Shown here: positions 25,342-34,446 of the stretch, in pieces
Position numbering within the stretch: the stretch's first letter is position 1
Layout of the letters: each line of letters begins with the position of its first letter
From: Candidatus Saccharimonadota bacterium
GTDB lineage: Bacteria > Patescibacteriota > Saccharimonadia > Saccharimonadales > Saccharimonadaceae
Direction of reading: 5' to 3'
Assembly (NCBI GenBank): GCA_017515205.1
Contig: JAFWHN010000001.1
Span: forward strand, 62,001 to 126,000
Length of the DNA: 64,000 nt
Notes under the pieces: generated by a model
Databases searched by the model: none
What the model was told of the DNA's origin: nothing
Seen by the model: the letters and a program-made list of their open reading frames with translations, nothing else
Program-made: the position numbers and the translations under genes

Positions 25342-25755
25342 TTACTTTCCCTCCTTCTTGGCACCATATTTAGAACGGCCTTGCTTACGACCTTGTACGC
25401 CTTGAAGATCGAGCGTACCACGCACGATGTGATAACGCACACCAGGAAGATCTGGCACACGACCACCACGCACTAATACTACAGCGTGTTCCTGCAAATT
25501 ATGACCTTCACCACCAATGTAAGCCCAAACTTCCTGCCCATTGGTTAAACGTACACGGGCAACTTTACGCATTGCGGAATTAGGCTTCTTTGGTGTTTTG
25601 GTAGTAACTTTAATACACACACCACGCTTTAATGGTGCAGCGGTCTCAATCCGCTTGGTCTTCAAAGTATTCACAATGGAACCAAGGGCTGGGGATTTCG
25701 ACTTTTTGATAGCCTTTTTTCTAGGCTTCCTAATCAACTGATTAATAGTTGGCAT
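25342..25755 (-). CDS. rpsL: Ribosomal protein uS12
   Basis: 137 residues with [61 protein letters not shown] and [12 protein letters not shown]. The lysines at which streptomycin-resistance changes occur (TPKKPNS and the PDLPGVRYH loop region) look wild type. A GAGG Shine-Dalgarno precedes the ATG. First gene of rpsL-rpsG. Confidence 0.97.
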   Translation of the reverse strand: MPTINQLIRKPRKKAIKKSKSPALGSIVNTLKTKRIETAAPLKRGVCIKVTTKTPKKPNSAMRKVARVRLTNGQEVWAYIGGEGHNLQEHAVVLVRGGRVPDLPGVRYHIVRGTLDLQGVQGRKQGRSKYGAKKEGK

Positions 25756-25861
25756 TAAAATATCCTCTTATTATATATTATATATGGTGCTCAGTTTCTT
25801 ACAGCAATCAAAACCAAGCTGAAACTCTTTGAATTATTATATCACACTTAAACTAAAATGT

Positions 25862-27142
25862 CTATTTTTTGTTAACTTTTACTAGATAGTTTAACGTTTC
25901 TTCAATAATCATTCGATTCTTAATATCCATTTTAACGTTAGGATCTTTTAAGTTTTTGAGTGCATCCGGTGATTTTTTATAAACATCCTTAAGTTCAGCA
26001 ATTTTTGCAGCGACTGCATCATCCGAGACGGTAATTTTTTGTTCAACTGCTAAAGTTTGCAAAGCTAGAGAGGCTTTCACACGCGTTTCAGCTACTTTTC
26101 TAGCTTCTTTTTCCCAAGATTCTTTAGTTTGACCATTTTGTTTGAGGAATTCCTCAAATTCAAGGCCCTGCGTGGTGGCATTTCTAGCAATATCCTCGCG
26201 AATCATTCGCATTTGATCATCAATTAAAACTTCAGGGGCAGGCACAGTAGACTTTTTCACCAAAGCATTCACCAAATCGTCTTTATACTTTTCTTCCAAT
26301 TTATGTTCATTTTGCGCTTGTAAATTTTTAGCAATGTCTTTTTTCAACTCATCAAGCGTCTTAAATGGGCCACATTTTTTCGCCATTTCGTCATCAATTT
26401 TTGGCTTTTTGATTTCGTTTACTTGTTTTAAAAGTACCTCAAAGACTGTTTTAGCTCCCGCTAAATCTTTTACGCCATAATCTTTTGGAAAAGTAAGCTT
26501 TATTTCGAACTTATCACCTGGTTCGTGGCCCACAATTCCCTCTTCGAAACCAGGGATGAAGGTTTTAGAACCAAGTGTTAAATGATAATCCTTTGCACTA
26601 CCACCTTTGAAGGCTGTACCATCTTTTTTACCCACAAAATCAATAATTACTTCATCCTCCATCGCTGCGGCTTTTTTGACAGCTTTTTTCTCGGCAAAAG
26701 ATGAAGCCAAATTGTTTAAAACATCTTTAATTTCGGCCTCAGCAACTTTCACTACTGGGTATTTGACACCTAGATTTTTGAAATCGCCTAATTTGACGTC
26801 TGGGATAATATCAGCTGTGGCAGTATATTCGACCATTTCGTTTGGTACATATTTTGTCACATTAACGTTAGGCAAAACTAAAGGCGATTTTTCGACTTTT
26901 TTGAAAGCCTCAACCACGGTAGCCCGTACCGCAAAATCAACCGTTTCAGCATTTAAATCATTTTCAGGAATAAATTTTTCTGCCACTTCTACCGGCACTT
27001 TCCCTTTTCGAAAACCTTCTACACTAATTTCTTTAGCTAACTTTTCTAAAGCCTTTTTCCTAGCTGGCTTTAAATCCTCTGAATCTAGCGTAACAGTCAC
27101 CTCAACCCTAGAGTCAGAAATCTTTTTTGACTTTGCTTTCAT
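25862..27142 (-). CDS. tig: Trigger factor
   Basis: A ribosome-bound chaperone of 426 residues. The N-terminal ribosome-docking loop is seen in VEGFRKGKVPVEVAEKF. A central FKBP-type domain (MEDEVIIDFVGKKDGTAFKGGSAKDYHLTLGS, FIPGFEEGIVGHEPGD) and the helical C-terminal domain (DDQMRMIREDIARNATTQGLEFEEFLK) follow. TAGGAG lies 7 nt before the ATG. The short region to rpsL (25756-25861) holds only promoter-like AT-rich sequence. Confidence 0.95.
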   Translation of the reverse strand: MKAKSKKISDSRVEVTVTLDSEDLKPARKKALEKLAKEISVEGFRKGKVPVEVAEKFIPENDLNAETVDFAVRATVVEAFKKVEKSPLVLPNVNVTKYVPNEMVEYTATADIIPDVKLGDFKNLGVKYPVVKVAEAEIKDVLNNLASSFAEKKAVKKAAAMEDEVIIDFVGKKDGTAFKGGSAKDYHLTLGSKTFIPGFEEGIVGHEPGDKFEIKLTFPKDYGVKDLAGAKTVFEVLLKQVNEIKKPKIDDEMAKKCGPFKTLDELKKDIAKNLQAQNEHKLEEKYKDDLVNALVKKSTVPAPEVLIDDQMRMIREDIARNATTQGLEFEEFLKQNGQTKESWEKEARKVAETRVKASLALQTLAVEQKITVSDDAVAAKIAELKDVYKKSPDALKNLKDPNVKMDIKNRMIIEETLNYLVKVNKK

Positions 27143-27162
27143 AAAAACTCCTATTTATTATA

Positions 27163-28749
27163 TTATACCATAATTTTCGGTAAAATCTCAGAGCGAAAAT
27201 GTGTCAAAGTGAATTTCGAATTGGCGCCGAGTTTAACGTCCGGATTTAAAATATTATTACGGTCAAACAATTTTTTAATATCACTATACAATTTCTTTTC
27301 CGGTTCTAACATCGTAGTGTTAGTTACTACAGCCTTTAATCTACCTTCTGGCACCCCACCAGCCAACTTTCCGCCTTCACGATTCACAATAAACGCCCCT
27401 GCCCGAAGGAAAGTAGTAGCTTTCTTATTAAAATCTTTGTTAGATAAATCAAACTTCGGTCGCAAACTAAAAATCGAACTGCTCAGCGAGCCAAAAATCT
27501 CCATTTTAAGGTTTAGCTTTTCTTCAATTAACTTAATGTCTTGCAAGAAAATCTTCAAATTATGTCTTGGCAAATAAAAATCTGTCAAAATCGGCACGCG
27601 TTCGCCATTTTTAACATAGCTAAGATAATTAATTAGAGAATTTTCAAATTCGTTCAAAGTTGGTAAATCATTTTGCGACTCGAAAACAAACTTAGCTGTA
27701 CGCGGAAATTCTTCTTGCATATTCATGATTTTTTTTACGTTCCATTTGGCTTTTTCATCGAAATTCGCGAATACAACATAGCCATCCTCAAGCTTTTTGA
27801 TCACGCCATCCAAATTTTTGCCTGTTTCGCGCGCCTCCATGATAATCTTTAGATCATAAAGGTTCAATTTCCTCGGTTTTAAGGCACTAATAGCATCGGC
27901 ATATTTAATTGCCTGGTCAATTTCTTTAAAAGTAGCTACCACGCGCTCTGGTTTGCTATGTAGCGGTATAGCTCTCAAAATTACTTCCGAAATAATGCCA
28001 AGCGTGCCTTGAGCTCCAAAGAAAAGTGGCATCAAATCCAAAGTTTCTTTTTTAGGCACTTCACAAATCGAAGGATAACCAGCCAAACTATGGTTTTCTT
28101 GACCGATTTTTTCAATTAAATCGTGATTTTCTTTAGTTAACTTAGCCATTTTGCGATATAACTCACCTTCAAAAGATTTTTCTACAGCTTTTTTAGCCAA
28201 GGCGTATTTTTTATAGCGTTCTGTTTGTAAACAATCACCGTTAGCAAGTACTACCTCAATTTTTTCGACAAAATTAGCGATGCCACCATATTTACCCATG
28301 CACTCATCGGCCTGACAATTTGAAATTAATCCACCAATCGTTTCTTCCCCTCGACCATCAATCGGAATAGTTAAACCGGACACCGACAAGGCCGTATTTA
28401 GCTCTTTTAATGTAATCCCAGACTGGACTCTTACAAGTCTCTCCCTCGTGTCAATTTCCAAAAGACGGTTTAACTTTTCGGTAGAAATTACCACGCCACT
28501 TGAAAGATCCGCACCTGTGGTGTCTAGCCCAGAACCTCGTGCAGTCACAGTTACGTTAATGTCTTTTAAAGCTAATTGGTTAAAAAAACGTACTAATCTC
28601 CTAATGTCGTCAGTAGATTCTGGCAATGCCACAAATTTTGGTTTAATTTCAAGTGCAGATTGATCTTTCGCATAAGTCTCCAAAATTTCAGGATTGTCAA
28701 AAACATTACCGACTATCAGCTGATTCAGATATTTCGTTATTTTCCCCAT
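27163..28749 (-). CDS. FAD-linked oxidase (GlcD/D-lactate dehydrogenase type)
   Basis: A 528-residue flavoprotein of the FAD_binding_4 superfamily. The N-terminal PP-loop region reads VTARGSGLDTTGADLSSGVVISTEKLNRLLEID, with ETIGGLISNCQADECMGKYGG after it. The FAD-oxidase C-domain ends in the family-typical ILNPDVKLG. Likely substrates are 2-hydroxy acids such as D-lactate, which would suit a fermenter, but substrate is not readable. TATAAT lies 10 nt before the ATG with AAAGG between, so it is either leaderless or nearly so. No iron-sulfur partner is adjacent. Confidence 0.8.
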   Translation of the reverse strand: MGKITKYLNQLIVGNVFDNPEILETYAKDQSALEIKPKFVALPESTDDIRRLVRFFNQLALKDINVTVTARGSGLDTTGADLSSGVVISTEKLNRLLEIDTRERLVRVQSGITLKELNTALSVSGLTIPIDGRGEETIGGLISNCQADECMGKYGGIANFVEKIEVVLANGDCLQTERYKKYALAKKAVEKSFEGELYRKMAKLTKENHDLIEKIGQENHSLAGYPSICEVPKKETLDLMPLFFGAQGTLGIISEVILRAIPLHSKPERVVATFKEIDQAIKYADAISALKPRKLNLYDLKIIMEARETGKNLDGVIKKLEDGYVVFANFDEKAKWNVKKIMNMQEEFPRTAKFVFESQNDLPTLNEFENSLINYLSYVKNGERVPILTDFYLPRHNLKIFLQDIKLIEEKLNLKMEIFGSLSSSIFSLRPKFDLSNKDFNKKATTFLRAGAFIVNREGGKLAGGVPEGRLKAVVTNTTMLEPEKKLYSDIKKLFDRNNILNPDVKLGANSKFTLTHFRSEILPKIMV

Positions 28750-28774
28750 ACCTTTTATGATTATATCACAAAAA

Positions 28775-28960
28775 CTAGGCTTTTTTTCTGAAGATTAAAT
28801 CGATTTCCAAAGTTTTGCCACTAGGCCCGAATAGTACTGGTACGAAACCAAGATACTCCATATGCTTTTTTTCAATATATTCTTCCAGGATTTCCCGATG
28901 TTCTTTTAAATTTGAGTTAATCAATTTGTTGTTTGCGTATTTTAGCCTTACAAATTCCAT
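28775..28960 (-). CDS. Small protein of unknown function (61 aa)
   Basis: Not recognised. It is a charged, soluble 61-residue protein with a hydrophobic middle (MEYLGFVPVLFGPSG). AAGGAG precedes the ATG at a good distance and it lies 9 nt after the stop of the upstream membrane-protein gene, so it is probably translated from the same mRNA. Confidence 0.6.
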   Translation of the reverse strand: MEFVRLKYANNKLINSNLKEHREILEEYIEKKHMEYLGFVPVLFGPSGKTLEIDLIFRKKA

Positions 28961-28969
28961 AATGTCTCC

Positions 28970-29536
28970 TTATTTAGTTGGATTTTCGGCTGCGATTTCT
29001 GTTCCTTTAGTGGCTTCTTCAGGTTTCTTTTCAGGAGTTTTCTCTTCTTTTTTGACCTTTTCTTCTGGCGCTTCTTCATCTTTCACTAGCACTGCACGAA
29101 TATCGGAAGTATTTTCCCAAAGCCCAATCATTATCATCATCATTTCCATTATCAACCTGAGGAAGATATTGCCAAAGATGATTGTCAAAAGACCAGCGCC
29201 AATCATCGGCAAAACTAAATCCTCTTCTCCAGAAAACATTACGATTATTCCGTAGATTGTTATTAGTATCGAGAAGAACAAAAAGGCAAATTTAATAATC
29301 GCGCTGATCATAATCGAACGGAAATTGAGATACTCTCGTAGCCATCTCAAAAAGCCGTTGCGCGGCGCCTTTTTCTTTTGTACCAAAGTACAAAAAATAA
29401 CAATTGCGAGGATAAATGCCACTGCTAGACCAATAATCAAAACACTAGGCTTCACGTCGATTGGTAACTCGTCAACGTCGAGTTCTACCGACGAGCGCCC
29501 AAAAATGACCTGCTGGCTTTGAAGTAATAAATTCAT
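28970..29536 (-). CDS. Multi-pass membrane protein with acidic-basic tail
   Basis: Not recognised. The 188-residue protein has three clear transmembrane segments (about 32-52, 75-98, 108-138), the last containing a methionine-rich LIMEMMMIMIG stretch. It ends in a charged K/E/P-rich tail of about 45 residues. It forms a two-gene unit with the 61-residue protein. DUF4282-like domains have a similar layout, but I cannot confirm this. Confidence 0.65.
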   Translation of the reverse strand: MNLLLQSQQVIFGRSSVELDVDELPIDVKPSVLIIGLAVAFILAIVIFCTLVQKKKAPRNGFLRWLREYLNFRSIMISAIIKFAFLFFSILITIYGIIVMFSGEEDLVLPMIGAGLLTIIFGNIFLRLIMEMMMIMIGLWENTSDIRAVLVKDEEAPEEKVKKEEKTPEKKPEEATKGTEIAAENPTK

Positions 29537-29624
29537 TTTTCCCTTCCCGCTAAAACCAAGTTAAGCTTTAGCTATATTAATTACCATTATTCTAGCATAA
29601 ATAATACTTAGTCACAACTTTTTT

Positions 29625-29650
29625 ATAAAAAATAAGCTCAATCGAGCCTT
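29625..29650 (-). terminator. Terminator after tRNA-Leu(UAG)
   Basis: On the minus strand AAGGCTC, loop GATT, GAGCTT (one bulge) is followed by ATTTTTT, 49 nt beyond the tRNA. Confidence 0.6.
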
Positions 29651-29698
29651 TTAATTACTGTAAGATGTCTTTACGACACTCCACAAATACATTAAGCG

Positions 29699-29783
29699 TG
29701 GTGCCCGAGACAGGACTTGAACCTGCACACCTTGCGGCATATGCTCCTAAGGCATACGTGTATACCAATTTCACCACTCGGGC
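29699..29783 (-). tRNA. tRNA-Leu (anticodon UAG)
   Basis: Minus strand: acceptor GCCCGAG pairs with CTCGGGC, then A and an encoded CCA. The anticodon stem-loop TATGC-CTTAGGA-GCATA gives UAG. A long variable arm and the T-arm GGTTCAAGTCC are present. Second leucine isoacceptor in the window. Confidence 0.95.
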
Positions 29784-29816
29784 GTGATAGTATTATATCA
29801 TTTTTTTTCAGAAACC

Positions 29817-29840
29817 AAAATCCCGAGCTGAGGCTCGGGA
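29817..29840 (-). terminator. Terminator of the PTTG surface-protein gene
   Basis: Minus strand TCCCGAGC, loop CTCA, GCTCGGGA then TTTTGG; an 8-bp perfect stem a few bases after the stop. Confidence 0.75.
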
Positions 29841-29844
29841 CTAA

Positions 29845-30279
29845 TTAGGCTTCTCTTTTTGCTAATGCTCTTGATGACAAATAGGCAGTCAAAGTGCCCA
29901 AAAGAAGCGCAATTGGCAAAATATCTTCTGGTCCAGTGGTTGGTATATCGCTACCAGCCGTCTGGCTAGGTTGGTTGGTCTGATTCTTGTTAGTTGTCTT
30001 GCTAGAATCACTACTATTATTAGTCTTGTTTTCAGTCGTTTTCTCTTTGGTTTCTTTCGTGTCAGACTTAGCTTCCTTTTCGCCTTTGTCCACTTTGGCA
30101 TCCTTATTCTCATTTGTTGCCTCAGCTACAGTGGCGTCACTAGTAGTGACTTTAGTAGTCTTTTTAGTAGCCACCACGATAATTGAAGCAATCAGAATCA
30201 AAATAATTGCGACTGCAATTGTGGCGATAGCTATAATTTTACGGCGTTCTTTTTTCTCCGCCTCTTCCTGCATATACAT
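29845..30279 (-). CDS. Small surface protein with two membrane segments and PTTGPE motif
   Basis: A 144-residue protein with an N-terminal transmembrane/signal helix (about 15-38). A low-complexity lysine/threonine/asparagine/serine stretch of about 65 residues follows, then IPTTGPEDILP, a second hydrophobic helix and a basic ALAKREA end. The C-terminus looks like a sortase-type sorting signal with T-T-G in place of LPxTG. AAGGAG is 7 nt before the ATG. Function unknown; probably a spacer or stalk protein on the cell surface. Confidence 0.7.
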   Translation of the reverse strand: MYMQEEAEKKERRKIIAIATIAVAIILILIASIIVVATKKTTKVTTSDATVAEATNENKDAKVDKGEKEAKSDTKETKEKTTENKTNNSSDSSKTTNKNQTNQPSQTAGSDIPTTGPEDILPIALLLGTLTAYLSSRALAKREA

Positions 30280-30331
30280 AATAAAACTCCTTATAGCACC
30301 ATTATATCATACTTTTGCTAAAAAAGCAAGA

Positions 30332-30859
30332 TTACCCCTTAGAAAAAATCGATAAATGCGCTCCGGCATATTGATGAGTTTTAGTGAGTTCCATCCCAGC
30401 TATCTGAGGAACGTCGCCGGGATGCGATAAAATCAAAATACCATCTTTAGCTACCATTTTTGCTAAAATTTGGATTTTTGTAGCGTCATATTCGTCATAA
30501 GGCGGGTCAGCAATTACTAGGTCAAAGAGACCACGATCTGTTTCGTAAACATCACTTTTTATCACATTGATATTATCATCCTCTTTCAAACCGATTTTAG
30601 CTAAATTAATCTTTATAATCTGGCAAGCCTTGGCATTTTTCTCAATAAATGTGACTTTAACAGCTCCTCTAGATAAAGCTTCAATTCCCAGGGCTCCACT
30701 GCCAGAAAAAGCATCCAAAATAGACGCATCTTTCAAATAATCGTTCACCATATTAAAGAGTGCGATGCGTTCGCGCGCCCCCATCGGGTGAGTTCCGTTA
30801 CCTGGAGTAGTAATCGAAATCCCCCTATATTTTCCTGAAGTAATTTTTAGCTTGTCCAT
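30332..30859 (-). CDS. rsmD: 16S rRNA (guanine-966-N2)-methyltransferase RsmD
   Basis: 175 residues with the RsmD layout: ITSGKYRGISITTP near the N-terminus, the SAM-binding strand ILDAFSGSGALGIEALSRGA, VTFIEKN, and the catalytic DPPYDEYD. It starts 1 nt after the recG stop, a common recG-rsmD order, and is probably translated by reinitiation. Confidence 0.92.
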   Translation of the reverse strand: MDKLKITSGKYRGISITTPGNGTHPMGARERIALFNMVNDYLKDASILDAFSGSGALGIEALSRGAVKVTFIEKNAKACQIIKINLAKIGLKEDDNINVIKSDVYETDRGLFDLVIADPPYDEYDATKIQILAKMVAKDGILILSHPGDVPQIAGMELTKTHQYAGAHLSIFSKG

Positions 30860-30860
30860 C

Positions 30861-32921
30861 TTAATTCAAAGTCGTTATTTGTTGATATTTAGCGATTCCA
30901 TTCATTAGCTCTTTATATTTTAACATATTTTCAGGATTTTGCAAAAATTCAATGACGTCTTTCTGGGCCTTGGCAATCAGTTTGGTATCAGACAAAGAAG
31001 CAATTCGAAGGTCCAAAGCACCATGCTGCAAAGCCCCATATATTTCGCCAGGACCACGTAGCTTTAAGTCTACTTCGGCTAGATGAAATCCATCATTAGA
31101 TTTCTCTAATTCTCTTAAACGTCGCGAAGGTGCTAAATCACTGGAAGTTAAAAGATAACAATAAGCCGCACTAGAGCCACGACCTACACGACCGCGCAAT
31201 TGGTGTAGCTGCGCTAGACCATAGGATTCGGCATTTTCAATGACCATTAGAGTCGCGTTTGGTACATCTACGCCTACTTCTACTACCGTAGTTGACACTA
31301 GAATATCGATTTCACCTGCCGCAAATCTTTCCATTACGGCATCTTTTTCAGCTGGTTTCATTTTGCCGTGCAAAAATTCGACTGTTTGCTGCGGAAAGGC
31401 ACTAGCTAGCTTTTTTGCGCGCGCCTTGGCCGAAGTAATTTCCGAACCAAGGTTGCCGTTTTTGTCCTCAATTGCCTTACAAATCCAGTAAATTTGCTGT
31501 CCATGGGCCTTTTTGCCATGACTTTTCGCATCCGGCTTCAAAGTCAAAATTTCTTGCATTTTTCGATAAAGTTTTTCTTTAGTTTCTACCTCCGTAATAA
31601 TCGTAGTATTAACTGGCTGTCGACCAACTGGCATTTCGTTTAAAATTGACACATCCAAATCTCCGAAAACCGTTAGTTGCAAAGAACGCGGGATTGGAGT
31701 AGCAGTCATCGTTAGAAGGTGCGGCGCCAGACCTTTTGGCGATTTCAAAGCGAGTTTTTGTCGTTGTTCTACCCCAAAGCGATGTTGTTCGTCAATAATT
31801 ACTAAGGCCAAATCAGAAAATTCGGTATCGTCGGTGAGTAACGCATGCGTGCCAATCACAAGGTTAATCTTGCCACTTTTAATCTGAGATTTCAGTTCCG
31901 GTTTTTTCTTTGTCGCACCAGTCAGCAATGCTACTTCTATACCTAAAGGAGCTAAAAGTTGCGAAATGGTCGCAAAGTGTTGCGAAGCCAAAATCGCTGT
32001 TGGCGCCAAAATTGCTACTTGGTGGCCAGCCAGAATCGCTTCATACGCCGCTAGTGCCGCTACCATGGTTTTGCCAGAGCCAACATCACCTTGTAATAAT
32101 CGGTTCATTGGCGTCGGTTTTTCCATATCCTGAAAAATATCCCAGGCGGCTTTTTTTTGCGCCCCAGTCAATTTGAAAGGCAGAAGTTGCAGAAAATCAC
32201 GGATTTTTTCTAGAGTAAAAGGAATTGCCATCGCCTTTAGCTTCTCATTTTCCCTCCGATTAAGCTTAGCTGCCAGAATTAGTTCGAATAGTTCCTCGTA
32301 TGCCAAATAGTCTCGTGCTTTTTGGATCATTTTTCCAGAGCTAGGAAAATGCGCATAGAACAATGCTTTCCGGCGTGTTTCTGGCTTTACCGACGGGAGC
32401 ATATCTGGTATCTCAGCAAAAATTGGTTTAGAAGCTCTTATCAAACGACGAAAATCATTTGATTTCAAGGCTCCGTGTGCCACATAAATTGGGCTTAATC
32501 CACCACTTGGGTCAACATCCGATATTTCCGCGCTTGAAGGTGAAATTAGGCTAAAACGGCCATTTTTCAGCTCATAATCCCCCGCGAAATAGTATTCTTT
32601 CCCTGGAGTGAATTGCTTTAATCTGTAACTCTGATTAAACCAGACGACTTTAACTGCACCGGTCTTATCTCTGATTGTTCCCTCAGTGACCGACAAGTTT
32701 CTTCTTCTAGCCCGTCTTGAACTAAGAGAATCAATTGTTCCCTTAATCACTACCTTACCAGGTCTTAAATCAGCAATTGAAGTTGGAGCCACATAATTCT
32801 CGTAATTACGCGGCAAATTGTAGAGGAAATCACGTACCTTATGAATACCGTATTTTTTTAACACTGCGGCAGTTTTCGGCCCCACCCCTTTAAGTTTTTC
32901 CACATCCTCCTCTAAAATCAT
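30861..32921 (-). CDS. recG: ATP-dependent DNA helicase RecG
   Basis: A fork-reversing helicase of 686 residues. The N-terminal wedge/OB domain (VVIKGTIDSLSSRRARRRN) is followed by helicase motifs: QGDVGSGKTMVAALAAY (I), IDEQHRFG (II), TMTATPIPRSL (III), EVGVDVPNATLMVIENAE (V) and QLRGRVGRG (VI). TATAAT lies 6 nt before the ATG (leaderless). It is co-transcribed with rsmD. Confidence 0.96.
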   Translation of the reverse strand: MILEEDVEKLKGVGPKTAAVLKKYGIHKVRDFLYNLPRNYENYVAPTSIADLRPGKVVIKGTIDSLSSRRARRRNLSVTEGTIRDKTGAVKVVWFNQSYRLKQFTPGKEYYFAGDYELKNGRFSLISPSSAEISDVDPSGGLSPIYVAHGALKSNDFRRLIRASKPIFAEIPDMLPSVKPETRRKALFYAHFPSSGKMIQKARDYLAYEELFELILAAKLNRRENEKLKAMAIPFTLEKIRDFLQLLPFKLTGAQKKAAWDIFQDMEKPTPMNRLLQGDVGSGKTMVAALAAYEAILAGHQVAILAPTAILASQHFATISQLLAPLGIEVALLTGATKKKPELKSQIKSGKINLVIGTHALLTDDTEFSDLALVIIDEQHRFGVEQRQKLALKSPKGLAPHLLTMTATPIPRSLQLTVFGDLDVSILNEMPVGRQPVNTTIITEVETKEKLYRKMQEILTLKPDAKSHGKKAHGQQIYWICKAIEDKNGNLGSEITSAKARAKKLASAFPQQTVEFLHGKMKPAEKDAVMERFAAGEIDILVSTTVVEVGVDVPNATLMVIENAESYGLAQLHQLRGRVGRGSSAAYCYLLTSSDLAPSRRLRELEKSNDGFHLAEVDLKLRGPGEIYGALQHGALDLRIASLSDTKLIAKAQKDVIEFLQNPENMLKYKELMNGIAKYQQITTLN

Positions 32922-32927
32922 AATTTA

Positions 32928-32933
32928 ATTATA
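32928..32933 (-). promoter_or_regulatory. -10 box of recG, leaderless type
   Basis: Extended -10 TGATATAAT, then 6 nt and the recG ATG. Confidence 0.6.
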
Positions 32934-33023
32934 TCACACTTGCAAAAAATAGGTATTTATGGTATAATAAAAGCATAAGGGCTAATAATAGCTACTCAGT
33001 ACATTGAAAAGGAGATGATAAGT

Positions 33024-33668
33024 TTGAAACCTATATTCTTAATGTACGATAATGGCGTAGATCAGTTAGAGAGAAAGGCAGCGGATGAAGCTGTAAAAAA
33101 GGCAGCCAAGATTTTTCAGAATCGGCCAGCTTTTACTCTGGGAAACCTGGTAAAAGTTGACGGCTATGAAATTCCCATAGATTCTTTAGTTCAGAATTCT
33201 CCAATTTTGAGGCAGACTGCCTATGGTAATCAAATTGATGTAGATGGAGTTCATTCAGCAGTTTTCAATTCGAAATTGCATAAGAATAGCCCATTTATAG
33301 GAGTTGTTTTAACTTCAAAAGATTTGACTGCCAAATTCGGCAGAAACTATCTAAACTTCTGCTTTGGTTATACGTTCGGTGATGTGACGATTCAAAGCGT
33401 CGCTAGATTCAGAGATATGTCAGATAAAAATCGAGAAACTATGATCGAAGGAGTTATTCTGCACGAACTTGGTCACGTTTTTCATCTTGCTGAAGACAGG
33501 AACAGAAGCCACACTGAGTATAATCTTGGCATGCATTGCACTAATTTAGGTTGTGTGATGAATCAGGGTTTAACTCGTGAAGCTATGCTTAAACACTTCA
33601 AGATAGCTAAAAAAATGGGTAGAATTTACTGCCCACAGTGTATGCTAGAAACAGGTTCTCAAAACTGA
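33024..33668 (+). CDS. Archaemetzincin-like zinc protease
   Basis: About 214 residues. The zinc motif HELGHVFHL is followed about 20 residues later by GMHCTNLGCVM and then IYCPQC. Archaemetzincins (M54) have HExxHxxGxxHC, a Cx4CxM block and a later CxxC; this protein matches each piece but has an insertion between the HExxH helix and the HC block and a histidine where the met-turn glycine spacing is expected. I favour the TTG at 33024 (GGAG 9 nt upstream) over the ATG abutting the Shine-Dalgarno. No signal peptide is seen, so it is probably cytoplasmic. Single gene facing trmD. Confidence 0.7.
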   Translation: MKPIFLMYDNGVDQLERKAADEAVKKAAKIFQNRPAFTLGNLVKVDGYEIPIDSLVQNSPILRQTAYGNQIDVDGVHSAVFNSKLHKNSPFIGVVLTSKDLTAKFGRNYLNFCFGYTFGDVTIQSVARFRDMSDKNRETMIEGVILHELGHVFHLAEDRNRSHTEYNLGMHCTNLGCVMNQGLTREAMLKHFKIAKKMGRIYCPQCMLETGSQN

Positions 33669-33675
33669 TCAGTCT

Positions 33676-33703
33676 AAAAAGGCGCTTAAAAAGCGCCTTT
33701 TTT
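33676..33703. terminator. Bidirectional terminator between the protease gene and trmD
   Basis: AAAAAGGCGCTT, AAA, AAGCGCCTTTTTT: a 7-bp GC-rich stem flanked by A-run and T-run, serving both convergent genes. Confidence 0.85.
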
Positions 33704-33704
33704 A

Positions 33705-34370
33705 CTAACTATTAGACTTGCCGGAGTGTTCCTCGCGCCATTTATCTATTTCGCCATGATTGCCCGAAAGTAGTATTTCTGGCACCTTCATTCCCCGAAA
33801 ATCGTATGGTTTAGTATACTGCGGATATTCTATATTATCGCCATCTGAAAATGACTCAATTTCAGCAGAGGTTTCTCCACCTAGTACCCCTGGTATTAAT
33901 CTAACAATCGAATCAATAATTATCAGCGCCGGTAGTTCCCCACCCGTCAAAACATATTTTCCCAGTGAAATTTTATAATCTACAATCGACAAAATCCTTT
34001 CATCGTATCCTTCATAATGTGGGCACAAGATGATATAATGTGAATTTTTATCTGAAGTAGAGGCAAACTTTCTCGCTAATTTTTGGTTCCAAATTTCTCC
34101 CGCTGGTGTAGGCAAAATCACCTTAGCGTCGGGGTCCTGCGCCTTTGCCGATTCAATTGCCGCAAAAACCGGTTCGCATCTGAGCAACATGCCATCACCA
34201 CCACCATAAGGCGTATCGTCTACGGACTTATGTGGCCCTAAACCAAAATCTCTTAAATTCACAAAATCAAATTCGGCCAAACCTTTTTCCGTGGCTTTCC
34301 ACATCATTGAAGCTTTTAAATATGGCTCTAAAGCTTCTTGAAAAAGAGTAATTACTGTGAATTTAATCAT
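33705..34370 (-). CDS. trmD: tRNA (guanine-37-N1)-methyltransferase TrmD
   Basis: 221 residues with the trefoil-knot SPOUT motifs: DDTPYGGGDGMLLR, CPHYEGYDERI, KYVLTGGELPALIIIDSIVRLIPGVLG. It makes m1G37, which prevents frameshifting. The usual rpsP-rimM-trmD-rplS context is missing; trmD stands alone. An extended -10 (TGGTATAAT) lies 9 nt before the ATG. Confidence 0.96.
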   Translation of the reverse strand: MIKFTVITLFQEALEPYLKASMMWKATEKGLAEFDFVNLRDFGLGPHKSVDDTPYGGGDGMLLRCEPVFAAIESAKAQDPDAKVILPTPAGEIWNQKLARKFASTSDKNSHYIILCPHYEGYDERILSIVDYKISLGKYVLTGGELPALIIIDSIVRLIPGVLGGETSAEIESFSDGDNIEYPQYTKPYDFRGMKVPEILLSGNHGEIDKWREEHSGKSNS

Positions 34371-34411
34371 ATTTTACATATTATACCATATTTTTTAAAT
34401 AAAAAAAGTGC

Positions 34412-34440
34412 TTGACACAATTATTTTTATGGTTTATTAT
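34412..34440 (+). promoter_or_regulatory. Strong sigma-70-type promoter of the candidate small RNA
   Basis: TTGACA (34412-34417), a 17-nt spacer, then TATTAT (34435-34440). It is the best two-box promoter seen in the window and points at a region with no ORF. Confidence 0.6.
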
Positions 34441-34446
34441 AAGCTT

